Below are positions 17,142 through 25,537 of a stretch of DNA of 35,604 bases, in pieces. Under the pieces are notes generated by a model. The model saw only the letters and a program-made list of their open reading frames with translations, was not told the origin of the DNA and did no database searches. The first letter of the stretch is position 1. Each line of letters begins with the position of its first letter. This stretch comes from an uncultured Bacteroides sp. Lineage in GTDB: Bacteria > Bacteroidota > Bacteroidia > Bacteroidales > Bacteroidaceae. A program made the translations under genes and the position numbers. The DNA is taken from the NCBI RefSeq assembly GCF_959029255.1, contig NZ_CAUFUE010000042.1:1-35604 (forward strand), in the 5' to 3' direction.

Positions 17142-17654
17142 ATGAAAAAGATTGGTTTGTTTTTATTTGTGGTAATGATTGCTTTGTCAATAAAAGCACA
17201 GGTTTACGTAGGCGGAACAGTCGGTTTATGGCATAACGATGATACTGACGCAACAAGTTTCGCTCTGTCACCGGAAATTGGTTACAATTTAAATGAGAAA
17301 TGGGCTGTCGGCGGTATTCTGGATTTTGTACATACCAAAGTTGATGGAGTAAAGGCGAACGCATTTGCACTTGCTCCATACGCAAGATACTCTTTTTACG
17401 AAAACAAGATTGTTCGTTTATTCATCGATGGCGGTTTTGGCTTCTCTACCAAGAAGATAAAAGACTACGACTCAGTAAACGGCTTTGAAATAGGTTTTAA
17501 ACCGGGTATTGCAATTAAGTTGAATGATAAATTCAGCCTTATAGGCAAATGTGGATTCCTGGGTTACCGTGATGACTATGTAGTTGGTGACAACGGTTAT
17601 GGTTTTGCTTTCACCAGCGAAGACCTTTCATTCGGTTTCCACTACGAATTCTAA
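17142..17654 (+). CDS. Outer-membrane beta-barrel protein
   Basis: This 170-residue protein has a type I signal peptide (KKIGLFLFVVMIALSIKA) with likely cleavage before QVYVGG. The mature part is about eight alternating amphipathic strands (GGTVGLWHN, ALSPEIGYNL, WAVGGILDFVH, ALAPYARYSFY, LFIDGGFGFST, GFEIGFKPGIAIKL, FSLIGKCGFLGY, LSFGFHYEF) and ends in the aromatic F that outer-membrane barrels use for assembly. It is close in plan to the small porin-like/OmpW-like barrels of Bacteroidales. Its ligand is unknown. It has its own promoter and an AAAGG ribosome-binding-like sequence at about 10 bases from the ATG. No clear poly-T terminator follows. Confidence 0.85.
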   Translation: MKKIGLFLFVVMIALSIKAQVYVGGTVGLWHNDDTDATSFALSPEIGYNLNEKWAVGGILDFVHTKVDGVKANAFALAPYARYSFYENKIVRLFIDGGFGFSTKKIKDYDSVNGFEIGFKPGIAIKLNDKFSLIGKCGFLGYRDDYVVGDNGYGFAFTSEDLSFGFHYEF

Positions 17655-17716
17655 TACTGATAAGAATTATTTTACATGAAAAAGAAGTGTCAAAATACAC
17701 TTGAAGATTTGTTTTA

Positions 17717-17785
17717 GGCACGGCTTACACGGATTTCACGAAAAAAGAATAAAGAAAATCTGTGAAATCCATGTAAACCGAGCCC
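17717..17785. repeat. Imperfect inverted repeat, probable dispersed Bacteroides intergenic element
   Basis: GGCTTACACGGATTTCAC (from 17722) faces GTGAAATCC, A, TGTAA, ACCGAGCC (from 17762) across a 22-base A-rich spacer. The 'cacggatttcac' core resembles a short repeat I have often seen between Bacteroides genes. It lies between the barrel gene and the end of the convergent helicase gene and could act as a two-way terminator-like hairpin. Confidence 0.6.
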
Positions 17786-17826
17786 CTCAAAAAATAACAG
17801 TAAGCGAGTTTTTGACATACCCTCTT

Positions 17827-17840
17827 TCCTATATATAGGA
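17827..17840. repeat. 14-base perfect palindrome
   Basis: TCCTATATATAGGA is self-complementary over all 14 bases. It lies between the convergent genes ending at 17654 and 17934. It could be an operator-like site or chance. Apart from this and the inverted repeat, 17655-17933 shows no gene that I can support. Confidence 0.35.
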
Positions 17841-17933
17841 GCCCTTTATTCCCTTACCTCAATCACATATCCTCACTTGAAGACTTCTGCCGGTGTCATC
17901 TTCTTCTCCTTATTATATTAAGGTTTTCATACT

Positions 17934-20900
17934 TTAATCATCATTTTCTATATAAGTTATCATTCCATTTGTATCCGCCAAAATGCGATTGTCAATCAAC
18001 TTACATATAGCGGACTCTATAACCATATTTGAATTAGCGCTTTTTCGTGCAAACCCCAATAATTGCGATATCAACCTTTTAAAATCTTCCCTCGGAATTG
18101 AAATCTGCTGTTCAATGACATATCGCGCTACATTCATTACCTCCAATAGTGGAATATCCAAAATATCACGTTTCGAATTCAATCTATAATATTTATATCC
18201 TCTGGACTTTTCTTCATTTTCCCAATATATTACAGAATTATCAGACAGAGGGTCTATATACATATCTTTCAATAAAGAGTCAATCATAATCTGTGCCTGG
18301 TAAGATACGCGTTTCAGACCCCAAATCTGAGCAATACGTTTATACAGCAATGTATTCGTGATAGGTTGTTCTACGGATACTATATGTTCCAATTGTTGTT
18401 TAACTTCAGCGGTATGTGAGATGATAGTATAAACTCCCCCTCCCACCCCTATATCAGGGAGTTTAGCGAAAACATAGTCCTGTTCACGCTCATTGAAAAA
18501 TTCCACAACGCGAGCACTTTTAATACTGAAAGACCTCAATACATTGGTTTTTGGAGTAATTTCAACTACTTTATCATTGGATACGTCCTTCACCATGAGA
18601 GATTCCAGCTTTTGAACAATACGCGCTAACACTCTCTCCTTATTTTCAAACCAGTCCACAGACCAGATACGCATTACATTCCAACGTAACATTCGTAAGA
18701 CATTGGGTTGCACGATTTCCCTATCACGCGTAGTTTTAGTTTCATAATAGTTAGTGCCGTCACAAAGTATCCCCATAATATAAGTCTCGGGCACTTTAGG
18801 ATTCAGCACAGCCAAGTCCACCTTAAAATTAGAACGTCCTATCGAAGTTTCCACTTGATAACCAAGCGAAGCCAATTCTTTAGCAATTAAAGCAGCCAGT
18901 CCGCTCGAAGCATGAGATTTCACTTGAGCTATGGCGACAGATGAAACGCCCCGTTCTCCAAACTCAAGGAATTTCTTCAACCCCTCCACTCCCTTTGCTT
19001 TTGTCCGCTTCAAATCAATTTGTTCCGAACGTAACGCCGAGAAAATAATCATTTCATAACGGGCACGAGATACAGCCACATTCAAACGCCGTTCTCCTCC
19101 CTGATTATTCAATGGACCGAAGTTCATGGATACATTACCATTTTTATCCGGTCCGTAGCCTATTGAAAATAGAATAACATCCCTTTCGTCCCCCTGGACA
19201 TTTTCCAGATTTTTAATAAAAACAGGTTCATCAGACTGAAATGCTTTCTCCTCCAACTCGGGATATTTACTCAATTCTTCAACAAGTAAATCTTCAATCA
19301 AGTTCTGTTGAACCTGGCTAAAAGAGACGACTCCTATACTCCTTTGGGACAACTCAGAATCGTGCAGGCGACGCACAATCTCTTTCACTATTTCCTCTGC
19401 TTCCGCACGATTAGTTCGTGTATGCCCTTTATCATAAGCCCCGTCGACCTGCACTAAACGTACTCTCGAAACCCTATCGTCCACAGAAGGGAAAGTATAT
19501 AATTTCCCATCATAATATTGAGAGTTACTGAATGCTATCAAACTTTCGTGCTTACTTCTGTAATGCCAAGTGAGATAACGTGACGGCATAGCCAAAGAGA
19601 TACAATCATCAAGAATACTCTCCATGTCATCAAATTCCGCTTCTTCCTCATCTACCTGGGAAGATGAAAAGAAACTCGTAGGCGGCATTTGTTTGGGATC
19701 ACCTACCACAACCAATGCTTTGCCACGTGCTATAGCCCCGACAGCCTCACTAGTAGGCATTTGAGACGCCTCATCAAAAATTACAATATCAAATTTATCC
19801 GCATTCAAATCAATATATTGAGCTACCGATATGGGGCTCATCAACATGCACGGACATAATTTGGGTAATAAAGTAGGAATTTGGTCAATGATTCTTCTGA
19901 TAGAAACTCCACGTCCACCATTCAAGATATTACGTTTCAGGATACCTACTTCCGAATTAGCGGCGGCTTCCATTGTCAATGAAGGCACGCGTGCCGCCAA
20001 GCGGCAATACAATTCTCTTTTACTCAGTTCCTGAAACTCGGAAGTCAGTTCCCTGTATTTGTGAATTATTTCTTCAAAAATCAATCCATTGAAAAGCTGT
20101 AATGACTCATCACCATCCACACATCTCATTGTCATCCGGTGAAAAAGACCTTTTTGCAAAGCGTCAGATGCCATCGCTCCGGTATTATGTCCAGCAAGTA
20201 TATAGTCTACCACAACAGACAATCCGCTGTTTTCCAACTCTCTCTTACGGAAACACCATTGGTACCATTCTTTTATCTTATCGAAATGCTCCAGCCAATT
20301 ATCAAGGATAGCAGGAACATTTTCAGTCACACCCTCTTGAGGCAGTTCCATTCGGCACAATTTATTGATTTCATTCAATAGTAAATCATGTTGCCCGGAT
20401 ATCTCATTTATCTGTTTAAACCGCCCTTCATTGACTTGCCTGAACGAGTTCCAATCACGGCCTGCCTTATCAATGAATGTTTCAATAACCCCCGTCAATG
20501 GTTGTGCCGCCATACGTGCATATTCTACCAAAGAATCATAAATAGCAGGAACCAAATTTAAGACAATTAAAATCTCACTCCATTTTTCTTTATTTGTCCT
20601 CCCTAGGTAACCAAAACAGTTCACCAATTCCAAAGTATGCTCTTGGATTATTCTATTCCGTTTCTGATATGCCGCCAGTTTTTCCAGGAGTTCAGGAATC
20701 CGGTCTTCCCGTATCTTCATATCATAGAGACGCAATCTTCTAAGATACGAACGTTTGGCAAAAAATTTGGGTAAGAACCATTTCATCTCTATCTCCTTCC
20801 ACCGCTGCTGAAGTACAAAAGCGTTCTCATCCAAAAGTTCAGGAGCATAAGTATCGAGTAACTCTGATAGCACTTTGTCCCGCTCAACTCCTGTTTGCAC

Positions 20901-23741
20901 GATATCTTTCCATTCACTTATCAAATCTGCATTACACGAAACATCAAATATAGCTTTATTAAGAAATGGCAACGAACCAAGCAATCCACTCATCTCACCC
21001 ATCCACTCAATACCCGCAAATGTATCGGGCACCGTTATTCCCAACTCATCGGAAAGTAGCGTCCTTCCTGAACTGAGTTGGGAAAATACAAGTCTATATC
21101 GCTTTATCTTTTCCTGAAGATTTCTCATGCTTTGCAATGATGCATCCAGCGGTTGCAAGCCTTTCAAAGGATGCTCCAAAGGATGTCCGGTAATCAAAAA
21201 AACAGTATCAAGCTTCCTGACTTCTTCACTCCATTCCGTCAATCGCTCTTTAGTAACTACATCCAATAAGTGTGAATCTATTTGAAGTTCATCTCCTTCA
21301 ATAGACAAAAAATTTATGATACAATCATATAAAGAATAACCGGACGAACGGGTACGATGAAGCGCCTCCATATAGTCAATTAACTTCTTCCTACATTCGA
21401 ACAATTGCTTCGAAATATTCTCAAAATCAACCGTTGACTGTATATGTGGCAGTTCCGAAGCCTTCTGAAGCTGTGCCAGAAAATGAGACTTTGTGGCTTT
21501 ATTGGAATGCATCTCCAAACAAAAAGGATCTAATCCTATCTGGGCAAGACGGTTTTGTACAACAGAAAGTGCAGCCATTTTCTCTGCAACAAACAATACC
21601 CTTTTACCTTTATATAAAGCATTGGCTATCATATTGGTAATGGTTTGCGACTTTCCTGTTCCCGGAGGTCCATGCAAAATAAAGCTTTTTCCTTCACCCG
21701 ACTCTATAATAGCCTCCAACTGCGAAGAATCAACATCTATAGGAATAGCAAAGTCAACAGGTTCACATTTCCTGTCTATTTCACGAGCATCCGCATCCGG
21801 CACAGTGTTCTGCCATTGTATGCGGTTCTCCATCAGGCTGGCAAGGATAGCATTCTCTTTTAATAGAGCCGCATTAGTGTGAATATCATTCCACATCACG
21901 AATTTATTAAATGAGAACAGTCCCAGCATGGATTCTTCTATGACATCCCATCTTTTCTGATTACGAATGCAGGTACGGATTGTAGCAAATATGCGTTTCA
22001 CATCCACCCCGCTATCATCTTTGGGCAAAGGGTCCAATCCGGACAAGCTGACGTTGTATTGCTGCTTCAACAATTCTACCAGCGTAATATTCAATATAAT
22101 ATCCTCATCCCGGGTACGAAGTACATAGCCGCTTACACCGGCACGGCGAATAATTTCTACCGGCAATAATAATATCGGTGCAAAACGCGCCTTTATACTT
22201 TTAGGAGATTCATACCATTTCAATACACCTAAAACAAGAAACAGGGAATTTGCACCGTTCTCTTCCAATGCTGTACGAGAAGTCCTATATATAAACTTTA
22301 AAGAGTTCTGTAATTCGCTGTCCGTCAGATAAGAACGAATTTTCTTGTTCTTCAATTCATTGACAACCAATTCCTCCAAACTATCTTTCCATAAGGAAGA
22401 ATCATATAAACCGGTTTCTACTGGTTCTATCTTCGCTTTAGCAGGACTTGGCAATATTTGATAGTTCTCTCCGGCCTGTAAATGATCCTCCAGATGATCT
22501 ATTTTAAAAGAGATGAAAGGAATAACCCTTTTACCCAGTTTTATATTAATCAAATTATTACGAAGAGAAAAATCCAAAAGTTTTCTTTCCCATATTATCT
22601 GTTTCGTAATCTCTTTTTTATTATCATCCAATTTTATATCAAACCGTTCTAAACGGTTAACCTCCTGAGTAGCATTTCCATGCTCAACACCTTCGTTTTC
22701 TATCTGCCAATGCCCATCGTTATCCCTTTGCAAAGGTAGAGGCCGTATATTATCCAACCTGCACCTGAACACATCTACAAACAGCTCAAACCGTCCCACT
22801 TCCTTCAATGCTTTTACGGCCATCCCAACCGCTTCTTCAAAAGATACATTTTGCGAAGCGGTCAAAGCTGTAGATTCCACCAATACAATATCATTGATTC
22901 CGTCGGCACTTCCTTTCAGTAAAAAAGTAGCATCATCACCCGAAGTCTGAGAATAAATATCTTCTGTCAACCATGCGCCAACAAATATATGCCCTTTCAG
23001 TATCACCAATAAGGGATGTATACCAATAGCTTCCAGACAAGAGGCATAAAGCAAAGTCAAATCAAGACAGGTACCAAGCTTTTCAGTCAAAACTTTATCC
23101 ACTAACCGTATCCGTTGACCGAAATGTTCGAAGCTGGCAGGTGGCGCGCAATATATCAATGACTCCGAACGCAACGCCTCATAAATTGCCGCCACTTGCA
23201 TCCTGACACGATTAGTGTCTTGCGTCTGATACTCATCTAAAGCGGAGCTACCGGTCCACTTTTCAAGAAATTGAGATGCTTTGACACTTACTCTGGACAA
23301 AAGCGGATGATTAGGGGTAACAAAAGCAGATAGAAGTTCGGGGATAATATGAATACCGGTCCACTGCTCGTATGTCATCAGGGTTACAGGATAATCCTCT
23401 TGAAATGCAATCTTTTCAGAAATAGTGACAATAAGAGTGAATACCGTATCAATACCTTCTGTCAAATCTATCAGTTTAGGTACTTCCGGTTCGACCGCCA
23501 GCGTTTTTATCAGCAGGCTTTTCCCACTAGGTATTATTTCTATAACAGTCTCTGAATGTTTAATAAATTCTCCATCGATAGATATCTTAACTACACTCCA
23601 GTCAAAACCATCTTCATTGACCAACTCACAAAAGTTACATGACGAGATATGATTGTGTATCATTGCATAATTAATACATGGCAAATATTCCAAATGAATC
23701 TTGCCATTATAGTTCCCTGTTATCGCCTTATATTCTTCCAT
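17934..23741 (-). CDS. DUF4011-helicase-Vsr-like nuclease, candidate Hhe-type antiphage protein
   Basis: This 1935-residue protein would use ATP to move on nucleic acid and cut DNA. From the N-terminus it has a Cys225 (LGTCLDL)/His251 (KGHIFVGAW) pair as in transglutaminase-like papain-fold domains. A DUF4011-type region follows at about 385-480 (ERKLLDFSLRNNLINI). The superfamily 1 helicase of the COG1112/AAA_11-AAA_12 type has Walker A GPPGTGKS (691-698), a long insert to about 1290, Walker B FDEAS (1322-1326), GDPKQMPP, WHYRS, VQGDERDV and VAVSRAR (1555-1561). A Vsr/MTES_1575-like nuclease spans about 1605-1710, with D1642 and RIWSVDWF (1691-1698). A DUF3320-like tail closes the protein. 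As I recall, DUF4011-helicase-Vsr is the architecture of the single-gene Hhe phage-defence system. The gene has its own promoter and no partner genes. Confidence 0.85.
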   Translation of the reverse strand: MEEYKAITGNYNGKIHLEYLPCINYAMIHNHISSCNFCELVNEDGFDWSVVKISIDGEFIKHSETVIEIIPSGKSLLIKTLAVEPEVPKLIDLTEGIDTVFTLIVTISEKIAFQEDYPVTLMTYEQWTGIHIIPELLSAFVTPNHPLLSRVSVKASQFLEKWTGSSALDEYQTQDTNRVRMQVAAIYEALRSESLIYCAPPASFEHFGQRIRLVDKVLTEKLGTCLDLTLLYASCLEAIGIHPLLVILKGHIFVGAWLTEDIYSQTSGDDATFLLKGSADGINDIVLVESTALTASQNVSFEEAVGMAVKALKEVGRFELFVDVFRCRLDNIRPLPLQRDNDGHWQIENEGVEHGNATQEVNRLERFDIKLDDNKKEITKQIIWERKLLDFSLRNNLINIKLGKRVIPFISFKIDHLEDHLQAGENYQILPSPAKAKIEPVETGLYDSSLWKDSLEELVVNELKNKKIRSYLTDSELQNSLKFIYRTSRTALEENGANSLFLVLGVLKWYESPKSIKARFAPILLLPVEIIRRAGVSGYVLRTRDEDIILNITLVELLKQQYNVSLSGLDPLPKDDSGVDVKRIFATIRTCIRNQKRWDVIEESMLGLFSFNKFVMWNDIHTNAALLKENAILASLMENRIQWQNTVPDADAREIDRKCEPVDFAIPIDVDSSQLEAIIESGEGKSFILHGPPGTGKSQTITNMIANALYKGKRVLFVAEKMAALSVVQNRLAQIGLDPFCLEMHSNKATKSHFLAQLQKASELPHIQSTVDFENISKQLFECRKKLIDYMEALHRTRSSGYSLYDCIINFLSIEGDELQIDSHLLDVVTKERLTEWSEEVRKLDTVFLITGHPLEHPLKGLQPLDASLQSMRNLQEKIKRYRLVFSQLSSGRTLLSDELGITVPDTFAGIEWMGEMSGLLGSLPFLNKAIFDVSCNADLISEWKDIVQTGVERDKVLSELLDTYAPELLDENAFVLQQRWKEIEMKWFLPKFFAKRSYLRRLRLYDMKIREDRIPELLEKLAAYQKRNRIIQEHTLELVNCFGYLGRTNKEKWSEILIVLNLVPAIYDSLVEYARMAAQPLTGVIETFIDKAGRDWNSFRQVNEGRFKQINEISGQHDLLLNEINKLCRMELPQEGVTENVPAILDNWLEHFDKIKEWYQWCFRKRELENSGLSVVVDYILAGHNTGAMASDALQKGLFHRMTMRCVDGDESLQLFNGLIFEEIIHKYRELTSEFQELSKRELYCRLAARVPSLTMEAAANSEVGILKRNILNGGRGVSIRRIIDQIPTLLPKLCPCMLMSPISVAQYIDLNADKFDIVIFDEASQMPTSEAVGAIARGKALVVVGDPKQMPPTSFFSSSQVDEEEAEFDDMESILDDCISLAMPSRYLTWHYRSKHESLIAFSNSQYYDGKLYTFPSVDDRVSRVRLVQVDGAYDKGHTRTNRAEAEEIVKEIVRRLHDSELSQRSIGVVSFSQVQQNLIEDLLVEELSKYPELEEKAFQSDEPVFIKNLENVQGDERDVILFSIGYGPDKNGNVSMNFGPLNNQGGERRLNVAVSRARYEMIIFSALRSEQIDLKRTKAKGVEGLKKFLEFGERGVSSVAIAQVKSHASSGLAALIAKELASLGYQVETSIGRSNFKVDLAVLNPKVPETYIMGILCDGTNYYETKTTRDREIVQPNVLRMLRWNVMRIWSVDWFENKERVLARIVQKLESLMVKDVSNDKVVEITPKTNVLRSFSIKSARVVEFFNEREQDYVFAKLPDIGVGGGVYTIISHTAEVKQQLEHIVSVEQPITNTLLYKRIAQIWGLKRVSYQAQIMIDSLLKDMYIDPLSDNSVIYWENEEKSRGYKYYRLNSKRDILDIPLLEVMNVARYVIEQQISIPREDFKRLISQLLGFARKSANSNMVIESAICKLIDNRILADTNGMITYIENDD

Positions 23742-23811
23742 AACATTTCAGAGTTGCCGGGTAGTTTCATCTACAGGATAATTACAATTATAGAAACAAT
23801 TCTATGAACAA

Positions 23812-23843
23812 CAAATGTACTGATTACTTTTTATTTATTCAAA
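23812..23843 (-). promoter_or_regulatory. Promoter of the helicase-nuclease gene
   Basis: On the minus strand TTTG (23840-23843), exactly 20 bases, then TACATTTG (23812-23819) form a full-consensus promoter. The start would be near 23805, with a leader of about 64 bases. Confidence 0.85.
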
Positions 23844-23902
23844 GAGTTACAAATAAATTATACAAAAGATTATCAGACTTTACGTATTGTACTTCTCGTC
23901 TC

Positions 23903-23943
23903 AACACTTAACAATAAACTTACGAACACTTAACAATAAACTT
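23903..23943. repeat. Two-copy 19-base direct repeat, 22-base period
   Basis: AACACTTAACAATAAACTT occurs at 23903-23921 and again at 23925-23943, identical, with a 3-base spacer. The 22-base step is about two helical turns, which would suit a side-by-side protein site. It lies about 60 bases upstream of the helicase -33 box. Otherwise 23844-23997 holds nothing that I can identify. Confidence 0.8.
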
Positions 23944-23997
23944 TCCAAATACTAATTGAAAAGATTGGAAGTGTTATGAATAACCCATATCTTCGCA

Positions 23998-24081
23998 CTT
24001 GGAACACTTGTTCCAAGCCTGGGAACAGATACCCGCAAAATGGGAATACGCATCCCCAATTTTGGAATAACTTTCGCAAAT
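23998..24081. repeat. Four degenerate 21-base tandem dyad repeats
   Basis: Four consecutive 21-base units begin at 23998, 24019, 24040 and 24061. They start CTTGGAACA, CTGGGAACA, ATGGGAATA and TTTGGAATA. The first contains a perfect 7-base-pair dyad CTTGGAA/TTCCAAG, and the others keep parts of it. Because 21 is a multiple of three, all frames read as heptapeptide repeats (for example LGTLVPS on the plus strand), but no gene structure supports translation. Repeats of this style occur between Bacteroides genes. Confidence 0.7.
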
Positions 24082-24113
24082 GATACATATACAATTTCAT
24101 TATCTTTACTATC

Positions 24114-24306
24114 ATGGCAGAATATAACATGCAGGAACTCAACCTGCCCAATGAGGAAGGCAAACGCATCATCCTTTACCAAAGGAGACATCCTGGGACT
24201 GATGAAAGACCGCGAACGCGAAACCGACGAAGAAGGTGATACCAAGCATAATGCCGACTATACCGGCAGGGGAACGCATAAAATATACATTCTGCGAAAA
24301 CAATAG
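24114..24306 (+). pseudogene. Remnant of a Bacteroidales HU-like DNA-binding protein gene
   Basis: The start reads MAEYNMQELNLPNEEGKR, which closely resembles the N-terminus of an HU-like DNA-binding protein common in Bacteroides (TIGR01201-like, about 130 residues). A frameshift follows. In the next frame SSFTKGDILGLM matches the middle of the fold, and ERETDEEGDTKHNA matches the family's C-terminal GEEGGTRRNA-like segment. About 25 residues seem lost after the first block and about 35 after the second. The annotated frame stops at 24237, and the second frame at 24304-24306. It ends just before sbcD. It cannot encode a complete HU fold. The family assignment is by memory of such sequences and not by search. 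Confidence 0.62.
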
Positions 24307-24322
24307 GAAAAAAACAAGAACA

Positions 24323-25537
24323 ATGAAGATACTACATACCAGTGACTGGCATCTGGGACATACCTTGTACAATTACGACCGGAGCCGGGAGCAGCAGGAC
24401 TTCCTGCAACAACTTGCGGCAATCGTCCGGGAAGAGAAACCCGACGTGATGGTAGTGAGCGGAGATATTTATCATTATTCAACTCCTTCCGCCGCCACAC
24501 AGAAAATGTATACAGAAGGCATGCTGAACATACATGAAGCTTACCCTGCGATGGCTATCGTCGTGACTGCCGGAAATCATGACAGTAGCTCGAAACTGGA
24601 AATAGACAGCAGCCTGTGGCAACACTTCGGAGTAAAAGTTATCGGAAACATCGAGCGTGACCGTGAAAACGTAAACCTGGCGAAACATATCATCGAGATA
24701 AAGAATGAAAAAGGAAATGAGGTGAAAGGATATGTAGTCGCCGTGCCCCATGTTTATCCGCAGAACTTCCCGATGCTGGACACCGACACGCCAAGAGAAG
24801 AACGCCAGTCCCGCTTTTTCCAAACCTTGCTGGACGAAACGGAAAAACAAAACTCCGAAGGTCTTCCCGTAATACTGATGGCACACCTCGCCATCAACGG
24901 CAGCGACCGCAGCGGACATGACGAAAGTATAGGCGGAATAGATTACGTCACCCTCGAAGAATTGGGAAAAGGCTACGACTATCTGGCACTCGGTCACATC
25001 CACTGTCCGCAAGATATCAAAGGCAGCAACCACCGTGCACGCTACTGCGGCACCCCTCTACCGGTAAGTTTCGACGAAACCTATCCACACTCCGTATCCA
25101 TCATCGAGCTGAACGGACATGAAGAGCCACAGATAAAAACCGTCGATATAGAAAACCCAATACCTCTCGTGACACTTCCCCACAATCCGGCGCCCTTAGA
25201 AGAGGCGCTGCACCAATTGGAGGAATATCCCGATGACAAGCAAGCGTACATTCGCTTGAATGTACTGATAGAAAACTACCTGGCACCCGATTGCAATGAA
25301 CGTGCCGCAAACGCGGTGAAAGACAAAGCCTGCAAATATTGCTACATCAAATCCAATCGTGAAAAGCAGGCATCGAATGACACCGCCAAGCACCTCTCCA
25401 TTCAGGATATACAAGAGATTTCCCCATTGGACATAGCCAAACTTTACTATCGTGAGACAGAAGGGGAAGATATGGACGATGAACTCTGCGGGATGATGAG
25501 TGACGTATTGCGACAAGTAAAAGAAAAGATACAATGA
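24323..25537 (+). CDS. sbcD: SbcD-type exonuclease subunit (Mre11 homologue)
   Basis: This 404-residue metallophosphoesterase is the nuclease subunit of SbcCD, which trims DNA ends and cleaves hairpins and palindromes. Metal-binding motifs are in order: DWHLGH (8-13), GDIYH, AGNHDS, MAHLAI and LGHIH. The C-terminal part has the SbcD capping region and ends in a segment likely to bind SbcC. The ATG at 24323 is chosen because MKILHTSDWHLGH is the standard start; the reading frame upstream of it runs through the pseudogene. The stop overlaps the sbcC start in ATGA, which implies coupled translation. No consensus promoter is seen upstream. Confidence 0.95.
   Translation: MKILHTSDWHLGHTLYNYDRSREQQDFLQQLAAIVREEKPDVMVVSGDIYHYSTPSAATQKMYTEGMLNIHEAYPAMAIVVTAGNHDSSSKLEIDSSLWQHFGVKVIGNIERDRENVNLAKHIIEIKNEKGNEVKGYVVAVPHVYPQNFPMLDTDTPREERQSRFFQTLLDETEKQNSEGLPVILMAHLAINGSDRSGHDESIGGIDYVTLEELGKGYDYLALGHIHCPQDIKGSNHRARYCGTPLPVSFDETYPHSVSIIELNGHEEPQIKTVDIENPIPLVTLPHNPAPLEEALHQLEEYPDDKQAYIRLNVLIENYLAPDCNERAANAVKDKACKYCYIKSNREKQASNDTAKHLSIQDIQEISPLDIAKLYYRETEGEDMDDELCGMMSDVLRQVKEKIQ

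Noticed and set aside
17873..17899. Nine-codon frame MTPAEVFK with an AGGAG-like site on the minus strand after the helicase gene
   Set aside because: It has a good ribosome-binding sequence but stops at once, and the frame beyond shows no recognisable protein; it may be a remnant but cannot be supported.
17934..23741. Mokosh-type or other helicase defence system
   Set aside because: The C-terminal region lacks a phospholipase-D HKD motif, no kinase domain is visible and no partner gene is present; the Vsr-like motif fits Hhe better.
23998..24081. CRISPR array
   Set aside because: Units are contiguous and degenerate with no unique spacers, and no cas genes are present.
23952..24245. Minus-strand reading frame with heptapeptide repeats through the 21-base array
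   Set aside because: The repetition is a by-product of 21-base units; no start signals or recognisable domain are present.
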